Assembly (NCBI GenBank): GCA_965644315.1
Contig: CBFFRQ010000049.1
Coordinates: 116,454-180,453 of the forward strand
Length of the DNA stretch: 64,000 bases
Reading direction: 5' to 3'
Source: Caecitellus pseudoparvulus
Lineage: Eukaryota; Bigyra: Bicosoecida
The notes under the pieces were generated by a model. It searched no databases, had not been told where the DNA came from, and worked only from the letters and a program-made list of their open reading frames with translations. Shown in pieces: positions 23,267-35,100 of this stretch. Made by a program: the position numbers and the translations under genes. How positions within the stretch are numbered: the stretch's first letter is position 1; every line of letters starts with the position of its first letter.

Positions 23267-26200
23267 ATGTCCTTGAGCGATGTTTTAGAAACTGGCGCAG
23301 CTCTAAGAGATGGAAACTACCAGGATTCTGCTCGGCATACAGACCCCTCCGTTCTCCTCGCCCGGTGGGGATTGGGAGGCGGCGGTGAGCAGTCTGAAAC
23401 GCTCCAGCTTCGGACGGTGCGAGATGTCCTGTACAGGGGCTACTGTGCTGTGGCTTGCTACCGGAAATGGAAAGCAAACATGCAATCCCGAACAAGACGA
23501 CGAGAGCTGCAGCGTGACAGGGTTTTGCGCTTAGTTGCAGGAGGTGTGGAGGGGGACGTCAGATTGTGAGCGCCTGCGTCGCAGCGACTGGTGCGCCCGA
23601 ACCCACACACTCCCTACCTCGCCTGCAGCTACTCTGTGGAGAATCTGCGGAAGCGAGAACACATGCGGTATCATCCTGAAATTCTGGGCCTACTCGATCA
23701 GTGGTTTTCAGCTGCGGGGGAGAAAAGCCGGAGTCATGGTGACGTGGTCTGGCAGGACATGTACAAAGCCATGCACCAGCGCCTGAGCAGCATTCTGGTG
23801 TCCAGCACTCTCTCTGCAGCAGAGAAGCTGCACCTGTTTGCGCGTGACTGGTTCATTGATTCCAAGGGGCGCCCTGAGCGTTATTTCCTGTCCCGGCGGC
23901 AGTTCTGTGACGCCATCTACGTCATGGTGGACCTTTGGGCAGACGGCATTGAGCGCAGCAAATACGCACGGTTCCTTCGTGGCCTGCTCAGACATGTCCT
24001 CGACGTAGCAAGAATCGTCAAAGCAAAGCGAAAAGCCGGGAAGATCGACCCCAACGACGTGGACGGTGCTGCCGTTTGGGGGCGAGTGAGGGCAGCTTGG
24101 CAGCATGGCGGGGCAGCAGCCCTTGCAGCTTTTTTGAAAGGAGTAAAAAGCAAGAACATTGTGAGCGGATCTGTAGCCGTTCAGCCATCAGCTCGTGAAG
24201 GCGCAGAAGCGTCTTTGCGCCCAGGGTCGCAGGACGCCAGCCCGGAGGACGAGGACCGGATGGCGCAAGTCGCGTCAGGGCACTTGCAGGAGCTGTCGGC
24301 GGCCGGCTTTGCTGTCGGCGACTCCCACTCTGATGCAGATAGCGTGTCAAGCGTCCGTTCAGCGAACAATTTCAGCAGGGTGTCGCACCGCCGGGAGCTG
24401 AGTCGAGATGGGGCTGTGCTGCCCATGGCAGTGTCGCTCGAAATGCTCTTGGGCAGCGCCAAAGTGCCAGCTGTTGCGTCGCCCAGTCGTCGCCAGCGTC
24501 GGGAAGAGACTTCCGAGGACGCGTTTCCGTTGCGAGTTGGCGATACGCCGAAGGTCCTTCCCCCCTCCCATGGCCCGCACCAAGCAGGCTCTCTGCGCGC
24601 TTCCAAACCTGCAGGGTCCCGCCCGAGCGCACCCGCTCCATTGCCGCGTCGCTCCAGGCGAAGTGTCAACATGCTATCTTCATTCGGAAGCCAGCAGCCA
24701 CGAAGTCAAGGCTTCACCCCTTTGCTTGATGATGACGAGTCAGGCGCGGCCAGGGCGAGGAACGCTCACTCTTTCATTATTCCCCGCTGGCAGAGTGGCG
24801 GCAAGGTCATCCCAGGCGAAGATTCGACGGTACACGTGCTGCCTGGGGGACAGGGGCAGCATGGGCCAGTTGAAGGAGACTCGGACTCCGCTCCTGAGCA
24901 GGGACCCGTGCGTGGCGAATCCGGGGCAACTTCAAAGGCAAGAACTGAGAGCGCGAGAGAAGAGTCCCAAGGAGGCTCACTTGGATCCCAACACCTTCTT
25001 GTAGATTCCAAGGACAGGGGCAGCTCAGCCACCAGCAGGCTTGCGCCTTCGCCTGTCAATCGAGAAGTCTCCCCTTCGGGAACGCGGAGGCGGCTGATTC
25101 ATGGAAAGCGTGCCATGTCGCGGGCTTCCACTGCAACCTCCGCCTCTGCATCCTCCACAGCTGACGCGCAGCCCATGATGGGATCTCCATCTCAAGATCT
25201 CTTTGCTGGCGTTGATGATGAGCAGGCTGCTAGTCAAGCAGTGGCTTCCCGCCGCAAACCGCGCTTTCGAGGCAGATTCCGCGGCACGAAAGCCGTGGAA
25301 TTGGCTGACGGCGGGCAATCTGAGGAGGCTGAGGAAGACACAGCCCTTCCATCCGAGGAAAACGGCGCAGTTGCAACGCCTCATGCAGTGCAATATGACG
25401 AACATGGGGCCCGGATTCGGAACTTGGCGAGCCAAGACGCTGTGCGCACTCGTGACATGGGCGGCTTCGGCGGCGAGGTCCCGTCTGACGATGATATTCT
25501 CCTAGCTAGTAGTAGTGGCAGCAGCAGCTCTAGTGTTGGGTCAGACGGCTCGGACTTTGCGCAGCAGGCTCGACAAGCAGCACTGCACGGCATTCGATCA
25601 GGCGGCAAGCGTGGGCATCATCGGCGCACGAGCAGTGTGGAGGCCGTGCAGGCAGCCATTGCCCGAGCTGCCAATGAGTCTGGATGGTCGGGCCTCACTC
25701 GTGGCTTTGAAGGCTGGGGTGGGGATGCAGGGGGTGAAGCAGTCGAGTGGGACTTCGAGCAGCATGAGGGACATGCCGGGGCTGCTGGCTCCCTCCTCGC
25801 GGGTGCGACGCATTCGAGGAAGGCCAGCGCGACCCTCCCCTCCAGTCCCCTCCACGCATCGCCTTCACCGTCCAAAGATGACACCCGTGAGTCGTTTCTG
25901 GTTCGCATGAAGCGTCAGCAGGCTCGATTGCAGGAGAAAGCGAGGCGCAGGGCGGCTGCTGCCAAGCACTCTGACAGCGCGGGGGCACTCGTCCGCCGCA
26001 CCAGCCGTGCTGCGATGCTCCCGACCTCCCACGGGTCTGTCATGGACAAACTGCTAAATGGTGATGCTCCTGACTCTGGGAGCGTTCCAGCTGCATCAAC
26101 GGGGGGCTCCTTGCCCTGGTGGGCATCACGAGAGGCACTAGAAGATGAAGCGTTGGCCGTCGGCGCCGTTGGAGGCAGCGCTGAAGCGCGGCGAAGGGTT

Positions 26201-29038
26201 TATAGCCGCGGAGGTAGGCGAGTGCGAGATCTTGAGGGTCCAGATGCCGTCGTCATCCCTTCGTACATCGTGCAGCCGGACATTCCAGACGCGGTGTCAG
26301 TCCTGTCAGGGGTGAGCAGCGACGATGAGGTAGGCGAAGCAGTGGAGGCACTGGGCGCCCTCCCCCGGTCCATTGCTGTGCAATCCCTTTCACCAGCAGC
26401 ATCTGCACTTGCCCTGGCTCTGCAGCACGAGGGAGTGCCTCTGCCGGCAGCAGATATGAAGCGCCTCACAACCATCGCGCTGGGCTTGACAGCTGGAGGG
26501 ATGCTGTCCCTCGCCCGCTTACGTGCTTTGCATGTTACACTCCTCCCGACGGAGGAATTCGCCAAAGGGTGGGTGGATCAGCCCCTGGACCCTGCCACGA
26601 TCGTAGCCGTTCACACTGCAAACCAACAATCTGCACTCAGGCCTTCGTCGGCAGGCAATCTGCAGGCCGAGGGGGCTTCGGCTGGGGAGCCCGCAGTGCC
26701 AGGTATTGCCAGTGGAGGACCTGCACGCACAGCGCTGGAAGTCGTGCAGCGAGTACTTCGGCGCCCTGCCTCAGCTCCAGGCGCCCTGCGCAGGCTGGCA
26801 AGCCGATACATCTCCTTTGGGGCTGAGAGAGGGGGCAGCAGGGGTGGGAGCAGGGGCAATTTTGTGAAGGATGAAAACGTTGGTGGTGGCGAAGATGAAG
26901 AGACTCTCGCCTTCCTCTTGATGCAGAGCCTAGCTGGTAGTGCGCAGGAGCCTGGCACGCCGCCTCGCCCAGCGCACCATGAGAGTGGGGGTCATCCTGC
27001 ACCTCCACGGTCCCCTGCGGAAGTCGTCGAGCAAGTGCTTCCTCTGCGAGTCCACATTCGACCCAGTGGGAAGGGCTTTGCGCGACGCACCCTCGCTGAG
27101 TGGGACGCTCAGCGGCCCAAAGATGCGACAGAAGAGTTTGAGCTGCCCCGCCCCATGACTGGATCTCGCTTGCTTCAAGAATACCGTGTGCCCCTCGAAC
27201 ACGAAGCTGTGCATCCACAAGGAAACATGTTTGGTCGTAGCAAGCAAGCGGCTGATGGCACTGGTGAGAGCGCCGGTCTATTGCCGTGGCTTGAGAGCGG
27301 AAGCGACGCTGGCTTGCACATGTCAAAGGACGATTTGCAGAGCACTCTGCACAGTGCGCCGGCTGGTGGGCATTCTCTGGTGCGTCAAATGGAGCGGGCA
27401 AGGCAAGCTGCTGCAGAAGCGAGTGGGGTGGGGCTGGATGGGCATGCCCCAGCCTGGGTGCGGCAGCGGTACAGGCGTGCAGCCCCCTCAGACTTGCACA
27501 CGTCAAGCACAGCGTATGGTCGGCACCCCCTTCCTCCGGGACAAGCACCGCACTTCCATTCCTCAAGCAGGCGAGTGTGGCCGCTGCATTCAACACACCA
27601 GCCCCCGCAGTTGAGGCAGTCCGACTTCGACGCTCCTCCGCTTGCTGGGACAGCAGAGGAGTTCTCGTCAAATACGCGGCAACGACTTCTGCAACGGCTT
27701 CCAAGTCTAGAACGATTGGTTGGTGAGGCGGGGATTGGGTACCATCCCGCCACTCATTCAGCCCGTGAAAAGGATGTTCGGGCGGCAATGGGGCGTCGGC
27801 GGCACCAAAATGCTGCCTTTGACACCTCCTCCGGCCCTGCTGCCCTTGCGGTGCCAGGTGGGGTGAATCTGTCTGAAGACTTTGGCAGTGAGGGCATTTT
27901 CACGCTTGGGGAATCGCCTGACTCCCCGGCCCATTTGCAGGCTGTGGACGAACAACTTCGCCAGTTCGGCACGAGCGCCAAAGCGAGGCACGTGATCGTC
28001 CCCTTGAACGGCAAATCGGGCGCCACGGTGGCATCCACTGTATCAGTGAAAGATTACCCCCGTGATTTGCTTGTGGGTCCATCTGGCGAGAGCGTGACTT
28101 CACTGGCGGGTGCGTCAGGGGCGCTGGATGGCATTGGAGCCCTCATCGTGCTAGCAGGTCAGGCAAGGTCCAACGGCAAGACAAGTGTGGCTACGACGCC
28201 ATCCCCTTATGATTTTGCGGAACTTCTCATGGGAGGTGTGCAAGCCCCAGGCGGTGGCTTTCCCGGCACACACGCGCTCAAGAGTGTGTGGCTCACGGAA
28301 GCTGTCCAGCACATGCTCGCTGCCAGTCGCGATCCGAGCCATGCAGAAACAACCGTCGATTTGCGCTCTGCGCTCCGAGAGTTCCTTTCTCAGGCACTGG
28401 GAGATGCTGCAATGGGTGCTCATGATCAGGGGCTCCTGGTGGTCGTTGGGCACAGTCTCATGAAGAGCATGATCGCTGCAGCCCAGGAGCAAGCACGCGT
28501 CCGCCTGTCGAAGCACAGGATGAGGACCCACCCCAGTGTCGCAAGCATGAAGAGCACAGCAAGTCTTTCATTCGGGGGTGACCTATACAGCTCACCATCG
28601 CTCAGCATGGGTTCACGTCAACGCAGCACCTCCCCGAAAGCGGCCCACGATGCCGCATGGCAGTCCGGCGTCAGCTTGCTGTTGACCGGCGGAGTCTCCC
28701 AAGAGTCCCTTCCAAAGCCAACGCCACCCACGGTACCATGGAGCCAACCACCGCCGCTGCCGCTGGGCAGCGGCCCATTGATGAGTATACGGTCGCTTCA
28801 GAGCGTGCGTGGGGACAAGCGGTCCAGGCGAGAACGGGCAGTGAGACCACCCATGTACGCCGACTCTGAAGACTGGAAAGACGCAGCAGGCGCAGACCAT
28901 GCTCATGCCGCAGGTCGAGCGGGTGAGGCTTTCCAGGTTCAAGGAGGGACCTCCGTGCTGCAGAGCAGGGGCGGGCGGGGAAAGCCGCTCGTCTCTGCCG
29001 GCCGCAAGGCGCTGTCTTCCAAGCTGCTGTCACCTTGA
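23267..29038 (+). CDS. Large low-complexity protein with a conserved-looking helical N-terminal module
   Basis: Exons 23267-23565 and 23629-29038 (63-nt intron, GTGAGC donor) give 1,902 aa. Exon 1 ends in a basic, IQ-like helix (GYCAVACYRKWKANMQSRTR). The start of exon 2 carries a compact module (YHPEILGLLDQWF...RDWFIDSKGRPERYFLSRRQFCDAIYVMVDLW), reminiscent of the degenerate EF-hand-like pattern seen in some protist ciliary or cytoskeletal proteins; this is only a resemblance. The remainder is Ser/Ala/Gly/Arg-rich, with many SPS, RRxS and acidic patches, a poly-Ser run near 25508-25540, and probably disordered. No family was recognised. Its stop codon lies inside the coding end of the converging neighbour (9-bp overlap). 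Confidence 0.7.
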
Positions 29039-30895
29039 GCTTTGGTGATCCGCTGGCTCTGCTTCAGTAGACAAGGTGGATCGGTGTGAGATAATCTGTG
29101 GACCAAGGGCAGCCTCCTCGGCCAACTCCACCTGGGTTCGCTTCGTTGACAACCGGGATCGCAGAGCGCTCGGCGCGCGCTCGAGGCTGGAGATGACGTT
29201 GGAAACCTTCTCTTTGTTGTCATCCTTTGATAGCCAGGTGTCCAGTTGGGTCCCTACTTGATTCACGCAGGTGGAAACGAGCACTTGAAACGACCCAAGC
29301 ACAGACAAGGCGAGCAATGCAGCAGTTAAAACCGTCGGCTGACGCCGAACTAGGTAGGTGCACGATGCAGGCGCACACTTTTCGAAGTACCGGCTGTAGT
29401 CCGTCTTGAAGAAGTCTGGGTTGATCTTGATGGCATTTGAACCATCATCCGAGAAGAAGTCAAGGTTGCTGACGATGGGGCCGCCCAGTGGGGACGTTGG
29501 CAACGCAGCAGAGTCACCCACGGTGGAGACACCGCTCCGCAGCGGAAGGCCAAACTGCTGAGCAACGCTGGAGTTCAGCTCCACGAAGCCTTGGTATAAC
29601 GACTGCTGGAGGGGGCAGCCGAGGCCTCTGGGGCCGTAGAGAGGGCCGTACTTGAACATGTACTGTGGCAAACTGCGAACGAACTGCTGCTGGTCTGGGC
29701 ACAGCACCCGAAAGGGCTGCGATGGGAGGCCTGCTGGCAGGGGCTGGCCCGGGAAGAGTTCGTTGTGGAGGTGGAACGGGTCGAACCGGGCCTCAAAGGT
29801 GCAATTGCCTCGCGTCAGAGTGCTGTTGCAGTTGCAGCCAGGCGGGTTCGCCGTGCCTGGGACGAAACACACGTCCACTGCAGCAGTGATCCACTCATCG
29901 CCATAGGGAATGGGAATGGGGTTGTTCAGCGAGGTGCTCAGCCCGAGGGTCTGCTGGAAGGTATTGCTCTGCAGCATGAACCCAATAACGGCATCTTGCA
30001 CTGCCGTAGCTGCCGCAGCATCAAACTGCTCCACTGTGAGCAAGGAAAGGCCGAGGCTTGCAGACTGAATGCGCGGCTGCACGGCTGCCCACTGGAAGAA
30101 GAGGGTCTGGGCATACTTCGCCAAGACTGCTGCCAGCGTGGACAGACATTGCCGCACCAGATGTTCTGAGTGGGGCAAGAGGTGAGTTGTGTGGGCCAGC
30201 TCGCAGGTATCTTCGAAAGGGTTGGAGCCGTTGACTGCCTCTGCTCCAAACGCTTGCCCCGGTGCTGTCAACCCAAACAGGGTACGAAAGACGTTGTACT
30301 TGGGATCTGCGGCTCGTGGCAGATGTAGGGACACAGCCTTGCCCAGCCTGACAGGTTCTGATGAGGCACAACGGCATGTGGTGCCCAATTTCGGGGCGAC
30401 GTCTGGGGACCCGTCAAGCCCAAGGATGTACTGCCGGTAGCACTCGTAGCTGGTCAAGTGCGCTGGGCAGTGGATGTGCTCTTCAGCCGCACTCGCCGAT
30501 TCGGCAGCAGCTCGAGCTTCTGCTGAGGCATCTGAACTGAAGTACAGCGTCCCAGACACCGTGCGTTGCTGGGAAAGGATGACAAAGCCATATGCGACCA
30601 GCGCTGACAGCAGCAAAACGCCGAAACACATGGTCTTCCAGAAGCCAACTTGCACACGGTGCACATCCTCGACGTACACAGGTTCTCTGAACAGGTTCAC
30701 CGATCGCATCCACCAAATCCAGGGTGGGATGATGGCCTTGACCCTCGCCCGCACGCCGCCCACATTGGCGCCTCCTGCACCACTGTTGCGACCAGCCGCA
30801 GAGTCTGGCGTCGCTGGGCTCTGCGAGGCCATGGAGGGCGATGTCGCAACGGGGTTGATGACACTCCTTGAGGTGCTTCCCGATGAGCTGGCCAT
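29030..30895 (-). CDS. Two-pass membrane protein with large Cys-containing extracellular domain
   Basis: Single exon, 621 aa from the ATG at 30895 (a further upstream in-frame GTG was ignored). After a polar Ser/Ala-rich N-terminus, TM1 spans about residues 88-106 (FGVLLLSALVAYGFVIL). Then follow ~400 residues with many Cys and N-glycosylation sequons (NCT, NSS, NGS), and TM2 near 518-541 (TVLTAALLALSVLGSFQVLV). The pre-TM2 signature YSRYFEKCAPASCTYLV resembles a two-TM protein type seen in protists and rotifers with a DEG/ENaC-like outline (short tails, large ectodomain, Cys-rich segment before TM2). Channel function is not shown. A charged cytoplasmic tail follows. It converges on and overlaps the 3' end of the preceding gene. 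Confidence 0.68.
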   Translation of the reverse strand: MASSSGSTSRSVINPVATSPSMASQSPATPDSAAGRNSGAGGANVGGVRARVKAIIPPWIWWMRSVNLFREPVYVEDVHRVQVGFWKTMCFGVLLLSALVAYGFVILSQQRTVSGTLYFSSDASAEARAAAESASAAEEHIHCPAHLTSYECYRQYILGLDGSPDVAPKLGTTCRCASSEPVRLGKAVSLHLPRAADPKYNVFRTLFGLTAPGQAFGAEAVNGSNPFEDTCELAHTTHLLPHSEHLVRQCLSTLAAVLAKYAQTLFFQWAAVQPRIQSASLGLSLLTVEQFDAAAATAVQDAVIGFMLQSNTFQQTLGLSTSLNNPIPIPYGDEWITAAVDVCFVPGTANPPGCNCNSTLTRGNCTFEARFDPFHLHNELFPGQPLPAGLPSQPFRVLCPDQQQFVRSLPQYMFKYGPLYGPRGLGCPLQQSLYQGFVELNSSVAQQFGLPLRSGVSTVGDSAALPTSPLGGPIVSNLDFFSDDGSNAIKINPDFFKTDYSRYFEKCAPASCTYLVRRQPTVLTAALLALSVLGSFQVLVSTCVNQVGTQLDTWLSKDDNKEKVSNVISSLERAPSALRSRLSTKRTQVELAEEAALGPQIISHRSTLSTEAEPADHQSSR

Positions 30896-31301
30896 CTTGA
30901 CTGCACCAGACGAGGAAGAGCAGGCGCCCGTGAGCCGACAACGGCTGCCCTCCACGCTCAGCAATTTCCGCACACCACGCCGCTACAAGCAGCAAGTGCG
31001 AAATGGATGTTGATGGTGGGGGCCTGGGCGCTGGCGGCCGCTGCTGCCACGTTGGTTTCATGGTAGGATGTTCATTTTGGTGTGCGGCAAAGAACTCTGG
31101 AAGGGCTTGCCAGCGCTCGCCGACAGGGCTCGGCGAAGCCTGGTCCATTTCAGGGGTCTATCCTGCCGACGCTGGCATGGAAGGCGGTCACAATCCCACG
31201 GCCGCCCGCATGAGCGAACTTCGTTATTCAATTCACCCTGTGGAGTGGGCCTTATATTTCCTGTGCACTCGGCTCAGCCGCGCACGCAGCCTTCGTGAAG
31301 C
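30896..31301. other. Spacer between membrane-protein gene and transposon left end
   Basis: About 400 bp, presumably the promoter of the minus-strand membrane-protein gene. Before the transposon inserted, it would have been part of a divergent spacer with the PI4K gene. No gene seen. Confidence 0.4.
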
Positions 31302-31362
31302 CAGGTCACCCTGGCGGGAGCGCCCACTAGTAATTTGCAAGTTCAAAGTGTTTTTTACTAAG
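31302..31362 (+). repeat. Left terminal inverted repeat of the transposon
   Basis: Imperfect match to the reverse complement of 38102-38163: same CAGG start, same GAGCGC offset, and a common GTGTTTTTT block near the inner end. The outermost part also forms a small palindrome (CCAGGTCACCCTGG). Confidence 0.6.
31307..31324 (+). repeat. 18-bp direct repeat, left copy (caccctggcgggagcgcc)
   Basis: Identical 18-mer in the same orientation at 38157-38174, so it straddles the right boundary as modelled. It could be part of the termini, a duplicated target segment, or a shared promoter element (the core GGCGGGA resembles an E2F site). Confidence 0.7.
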
Positions 31363-31662
31363 TGAGAATCTTGTACTAGTGCGAAGACAATGGAAAAATA
31401 TCGTGCTAGTGTGAGCATGAGGGTCAGTGTGCACGCAGTCAGCTGTGCTAGTGTCAAGTCCGTGCTAGTGAAGTGCTTGAAAGCCGCAGAGGCGATGTGA
31501 AATACTAGTGTGCTTGGGGTTTGCCAAAACTGCACATCACCCTGTTCACTAGGGGTGGGTTGTGCGCTAGTGCGTCAGACCTGTCCAAAGCGTCGCTAGT
31601 GTGAGCGCGGTAGGCAGGATTCACGAGGGCCAGCTGTACTAGTGAGGTGAGCTGTACTAGTG
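31327..31662 (+). repeat. Left subterminal CTAG array
   Basis: Eleven CTAG cores begin at 31327, 31376, 31406, 31448, 31465, 31505, 31549, 31567, 31596, 31639 and 31657. Nine of them read CTAGTG on the plus strand. Pairs 17-18 bp apart recur three times. CTAG is otherwise sparse in the surrounding DNA. Likely transposase or accessory-protein binding sites. Confidence 0.8.
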
Positions 31663-32183
31663 CAGCAGCAAGCTCGAGCTGACGTTGTGGGTGGAGCAGA
31701 CCTCTCTCGTACACACACCAATAAACACAATGTTGGTGCAGTCTTCGACTCTGTGTGCCATCTTCATCGTTGTCTCACAACTACCACGGCTTTTGTTTGG
31801 ACCATGATCATGCTATCGGGCTAGGAAGAGCCCTGCGTCGACTGGTGTGGCGTTTCGCTTCTAACGGGTTCTCCGCGCCTCTCCCATGCGGAACCGGGTA
31901 GGACTCCCACCAGGTCCCCGGCCCCTGGAAAACCTACCATGACTTATGCTTAGGTTTGGCCGGCCCTGGCGCCTTGTGGTGGGCTTGTGCTAGCGGTGTT
32001 GGACGGCTTCGCCGTGATGCAAGTGCCTGGCGCACGCAGCTTCGCAACGTTCGCTGCCACAAGACAGGCTCGGTGCATTGGCATGGATGAAATGTGAGGG
32101 AGGCCTGATGAAAGGTGGTCCATCCGTGCTGCAGCATGGAACTTCTCTTGTCAGCCAGCGTGTGGCGCAAAGCTCTCACAAGC
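31663..32183. other. Non-coding interior of the transposon, 3' of the transposase gene
   Basis: About 520 bp without a supportable gene, between the left CTAG array and the transposase stop codon. Presumably the transposase 3' UTR and terminator. One further CTAG lies at 31990. Confidence 0.5.
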
Positions 32184-35100
32184 TCAGTGCTGCCGCGCTG
32201 TGATGGTCGGCAGCCAGAAGAGAACCGGGTCACCATCCGGCTCCTCTGTGTAAGTGTGCCCCTCCACTACTGTGGGGTGAACCACCGCTGGAGCGATGAG
32301 AACACTGCCACCCACTGCGTTGGCTGGGGGGGCGACATCCAGCGGGTTCACGTACTTCCATCCAGCTATACATGCGTGGGCCTCGTCTGGGTGCAAGAAT
32401 GTCCCCAACAACACCACCTCCTCAATCGAGGCATCTTTCTCATGGTCCTGGGGTGCATCACCAACAAGAGCAGCGACAGCACGGAACAACCCACTCCCAA
32501 TGGCTGGCGCGGCTGCCCCTTGTTGCTGCTCCTCACGCACAACCACGAAAGCGGGGAAGCACAGCGTCGACGTGTTCCCGCCTGGGAAGCACATCAAGAC
32601 GGTGCTGCACAGCCGTACTTGTCCCACCATCCTATCTCCAGTACCAACTGTGCTGGAGACGCTCTGCAGCATGGTATTCACGTCCCCTAGAGGTAAGACC
32701 CCATCCAGAGCCATTCCGGCCACGCAGGGCTCCAAGGCTGCGCGGATTGTGCGGGCCAGCCCACTGTCTTCCCTGTCGAGCAGTTGCCAGACAGTGATTG
32801 GTGATCGGAGGACCTCGCGAGCCTTTGTTACAGGGGACAGGTACGGCATCTCTGGCAGCGGGCTGCCTTGCAGCAGGCAAGCAAGCTCTTCCCCAGCCAC
32901 CTGTGATGAGGCGCTCGTCACCCATGCCTCGCTTACCAGCATGTCTCGGCGGATGGATGCGTACGTCAACAACTTTGGCATATTGGCTGCCCCAAACGCA
33001 GAGTTGCACAGCTTCCACAGGCGGATGAGAGCGGGGTGCCGGCCCTCCCCGTTGTCAGTGTCCAGCGCTGCAACTACCCCAAAGCCTGCCACAGCTGCAG
33101 GAAGGTGCTGTATCTCGTGGGCCTTGGGATAGTGTGTGCTGGTGTCGCATGAAAAACTACTCCCTCCGGACTTGGAGGCTGCCTCTTGCACAAGCTCAGC
33201 GATCAGCTCCTGCGTGCCAACCATCCGAGCTAGCCAAACCTGCATGCCAAGCAGGGCCGCTTCGTCCAGTGTGTCTCGCACATACATGTATGCCTGTACT
33301 ACCAGTGTACAGTGACACAGCACTTGCACCATGGTGTGCAGCTGGGGATCAGCAATAATGTCTTGGTTGTGTCCGACGATGAGTGGCAACCACTGCGCCC
33401 TGCTAACGCGCTCGGCCGACCGCATCATACCCCCAGCATTCTGCCGCCATGGCAGTGCTCTTCCTCCATCAAGCCGAGTTCCGTTTATGGTCACACCCTT
33501 GACGGCCTCCCATCGGCTTTTAAGGAGTGCTTCCCTCGCAGCAAGTCCTGGACCGACAGTCATCGCAGCTAGGACAAACCTTTCGCAGCGGGCCGCTACA
33601 GCCCCCGTGTCGGCCGCGTGGATGGGATCTGGAGGCCTCAGGAAGCACAGCCGGGTTCCTAGTACCTTCTCAGCCGCTTCCCACGCGCTGAGTGCCCCTC
33701 TGCGATGTCCAGTGGCCGCGGCTGCCTCATCGCTGCCGGCTCCCTCTCCCCCTACCCTGAGCTGACAGTGTTTCAGCGATGCCAGCGAGGACAGCTGTGG
33801 ACCGGGGACACAGCGACACTGCACGCACCGCCGATGGAGCAAGTCAAACTGATCCCACGCTTCCACCATGTCCGCCGACAGCTGGATAATGCAAGGCATC
33901 ATCTGCACATACTCCACCAGCTGCCTCGGGCGACTGTGTGCGGTCACCTGTGACACCCTGTACCCAGCAGACTTCAGTGCAAGGGACTGCTCTGGAGTCA
34001 CCTCCTTGGGAATGCCGCCCATCTTCTGGATCGCGAGCAAGGGTTGGAGGACAAGGCTCAAAACCATGGACTGTGCTGCTTGTGCTGTGGCCGCAGCCGA
34101 AGTCAGGCCCGCCTCTCGCAGCACGTTGTCATCCTTGGGAAGTCTCTTTGGGCTCGGGGGCATGGCGAGCAATGTTGCCCTGTGCGCCTTGCGCATGGAG
34201 GCAGCATCCCCCGCAAGCGGCCAGAGCATCATGGGATACAATGCATGCTTCCCAGCCCCATCAGGGTGCACTTCGTCCATGAAAATGACCAGCGGCATGG
34301 ATAGCGCCCCGCGCGCCTTGGCGCGTTCAGCCGCATTGCGCAGGAAGACGCCATTGGATGGATGGCTCCATGTCTGTCCTGCCGCCCCAGCTTCGGATGG
34401 ACGGAACTGTTTTTCAACGCTGACCGGATCTCTGAGGCTACAATGGCCAACCTCGAGGGGGGCAGGGAGCGAGATCTCCCCACCGCCCGGTAGCTGCAAG
34501 GCGTCCTTCATGCGTCTCCAATGCGCTGTCGCCAGCCCGTCTGCAAAGTGGAACTTTTCTTTCACCTTCATGGCAGCGCTATTGTGTGCTGGCAGCTTAA
34601 GTGTTGATGGGAACCACTCTGGACTGGCGACGCCACCTCCTCGGTGAGGGGCGAAGTCCTCCAGTGGTACTTCGGCAGCCGTGCGTATAAGCACGTCCCA
34701 CAGTGGCATGGAAGGCACTTCGCACTGTCCACCTGCCAGTCCCTTGGGTAAAGGTACAGTGATGGAGATCGGGGAGGGGGTTCCTTCCGCGGCGATCTCC
34801 AGCAGCTTGTCGATGCTTGGCACCATGGGACACTGTGGAGCTGTGCGATGCTCCTGACGAAGAAGCACCTCAGAAGTCTTGATCGTCTTGTTGTGCTCCT
34901 TGATGATCTCCGTCAGCACACTCTTGCTGGCGTTGAAGCGCAGCAGACACTTGAGTATGGTCCGGCCCATGCCCCCTCCAATGCCTCCACCACTACCCGC
35001 ACTCTGTGCTGACAGCCGATCAGCGTGCGCTATGGCTCTGGCGACCAGCTCGGTGTGGCGTGGAGGGATGTGCTTTGCTGCTCCGGGTTGCTTTCGTGGT

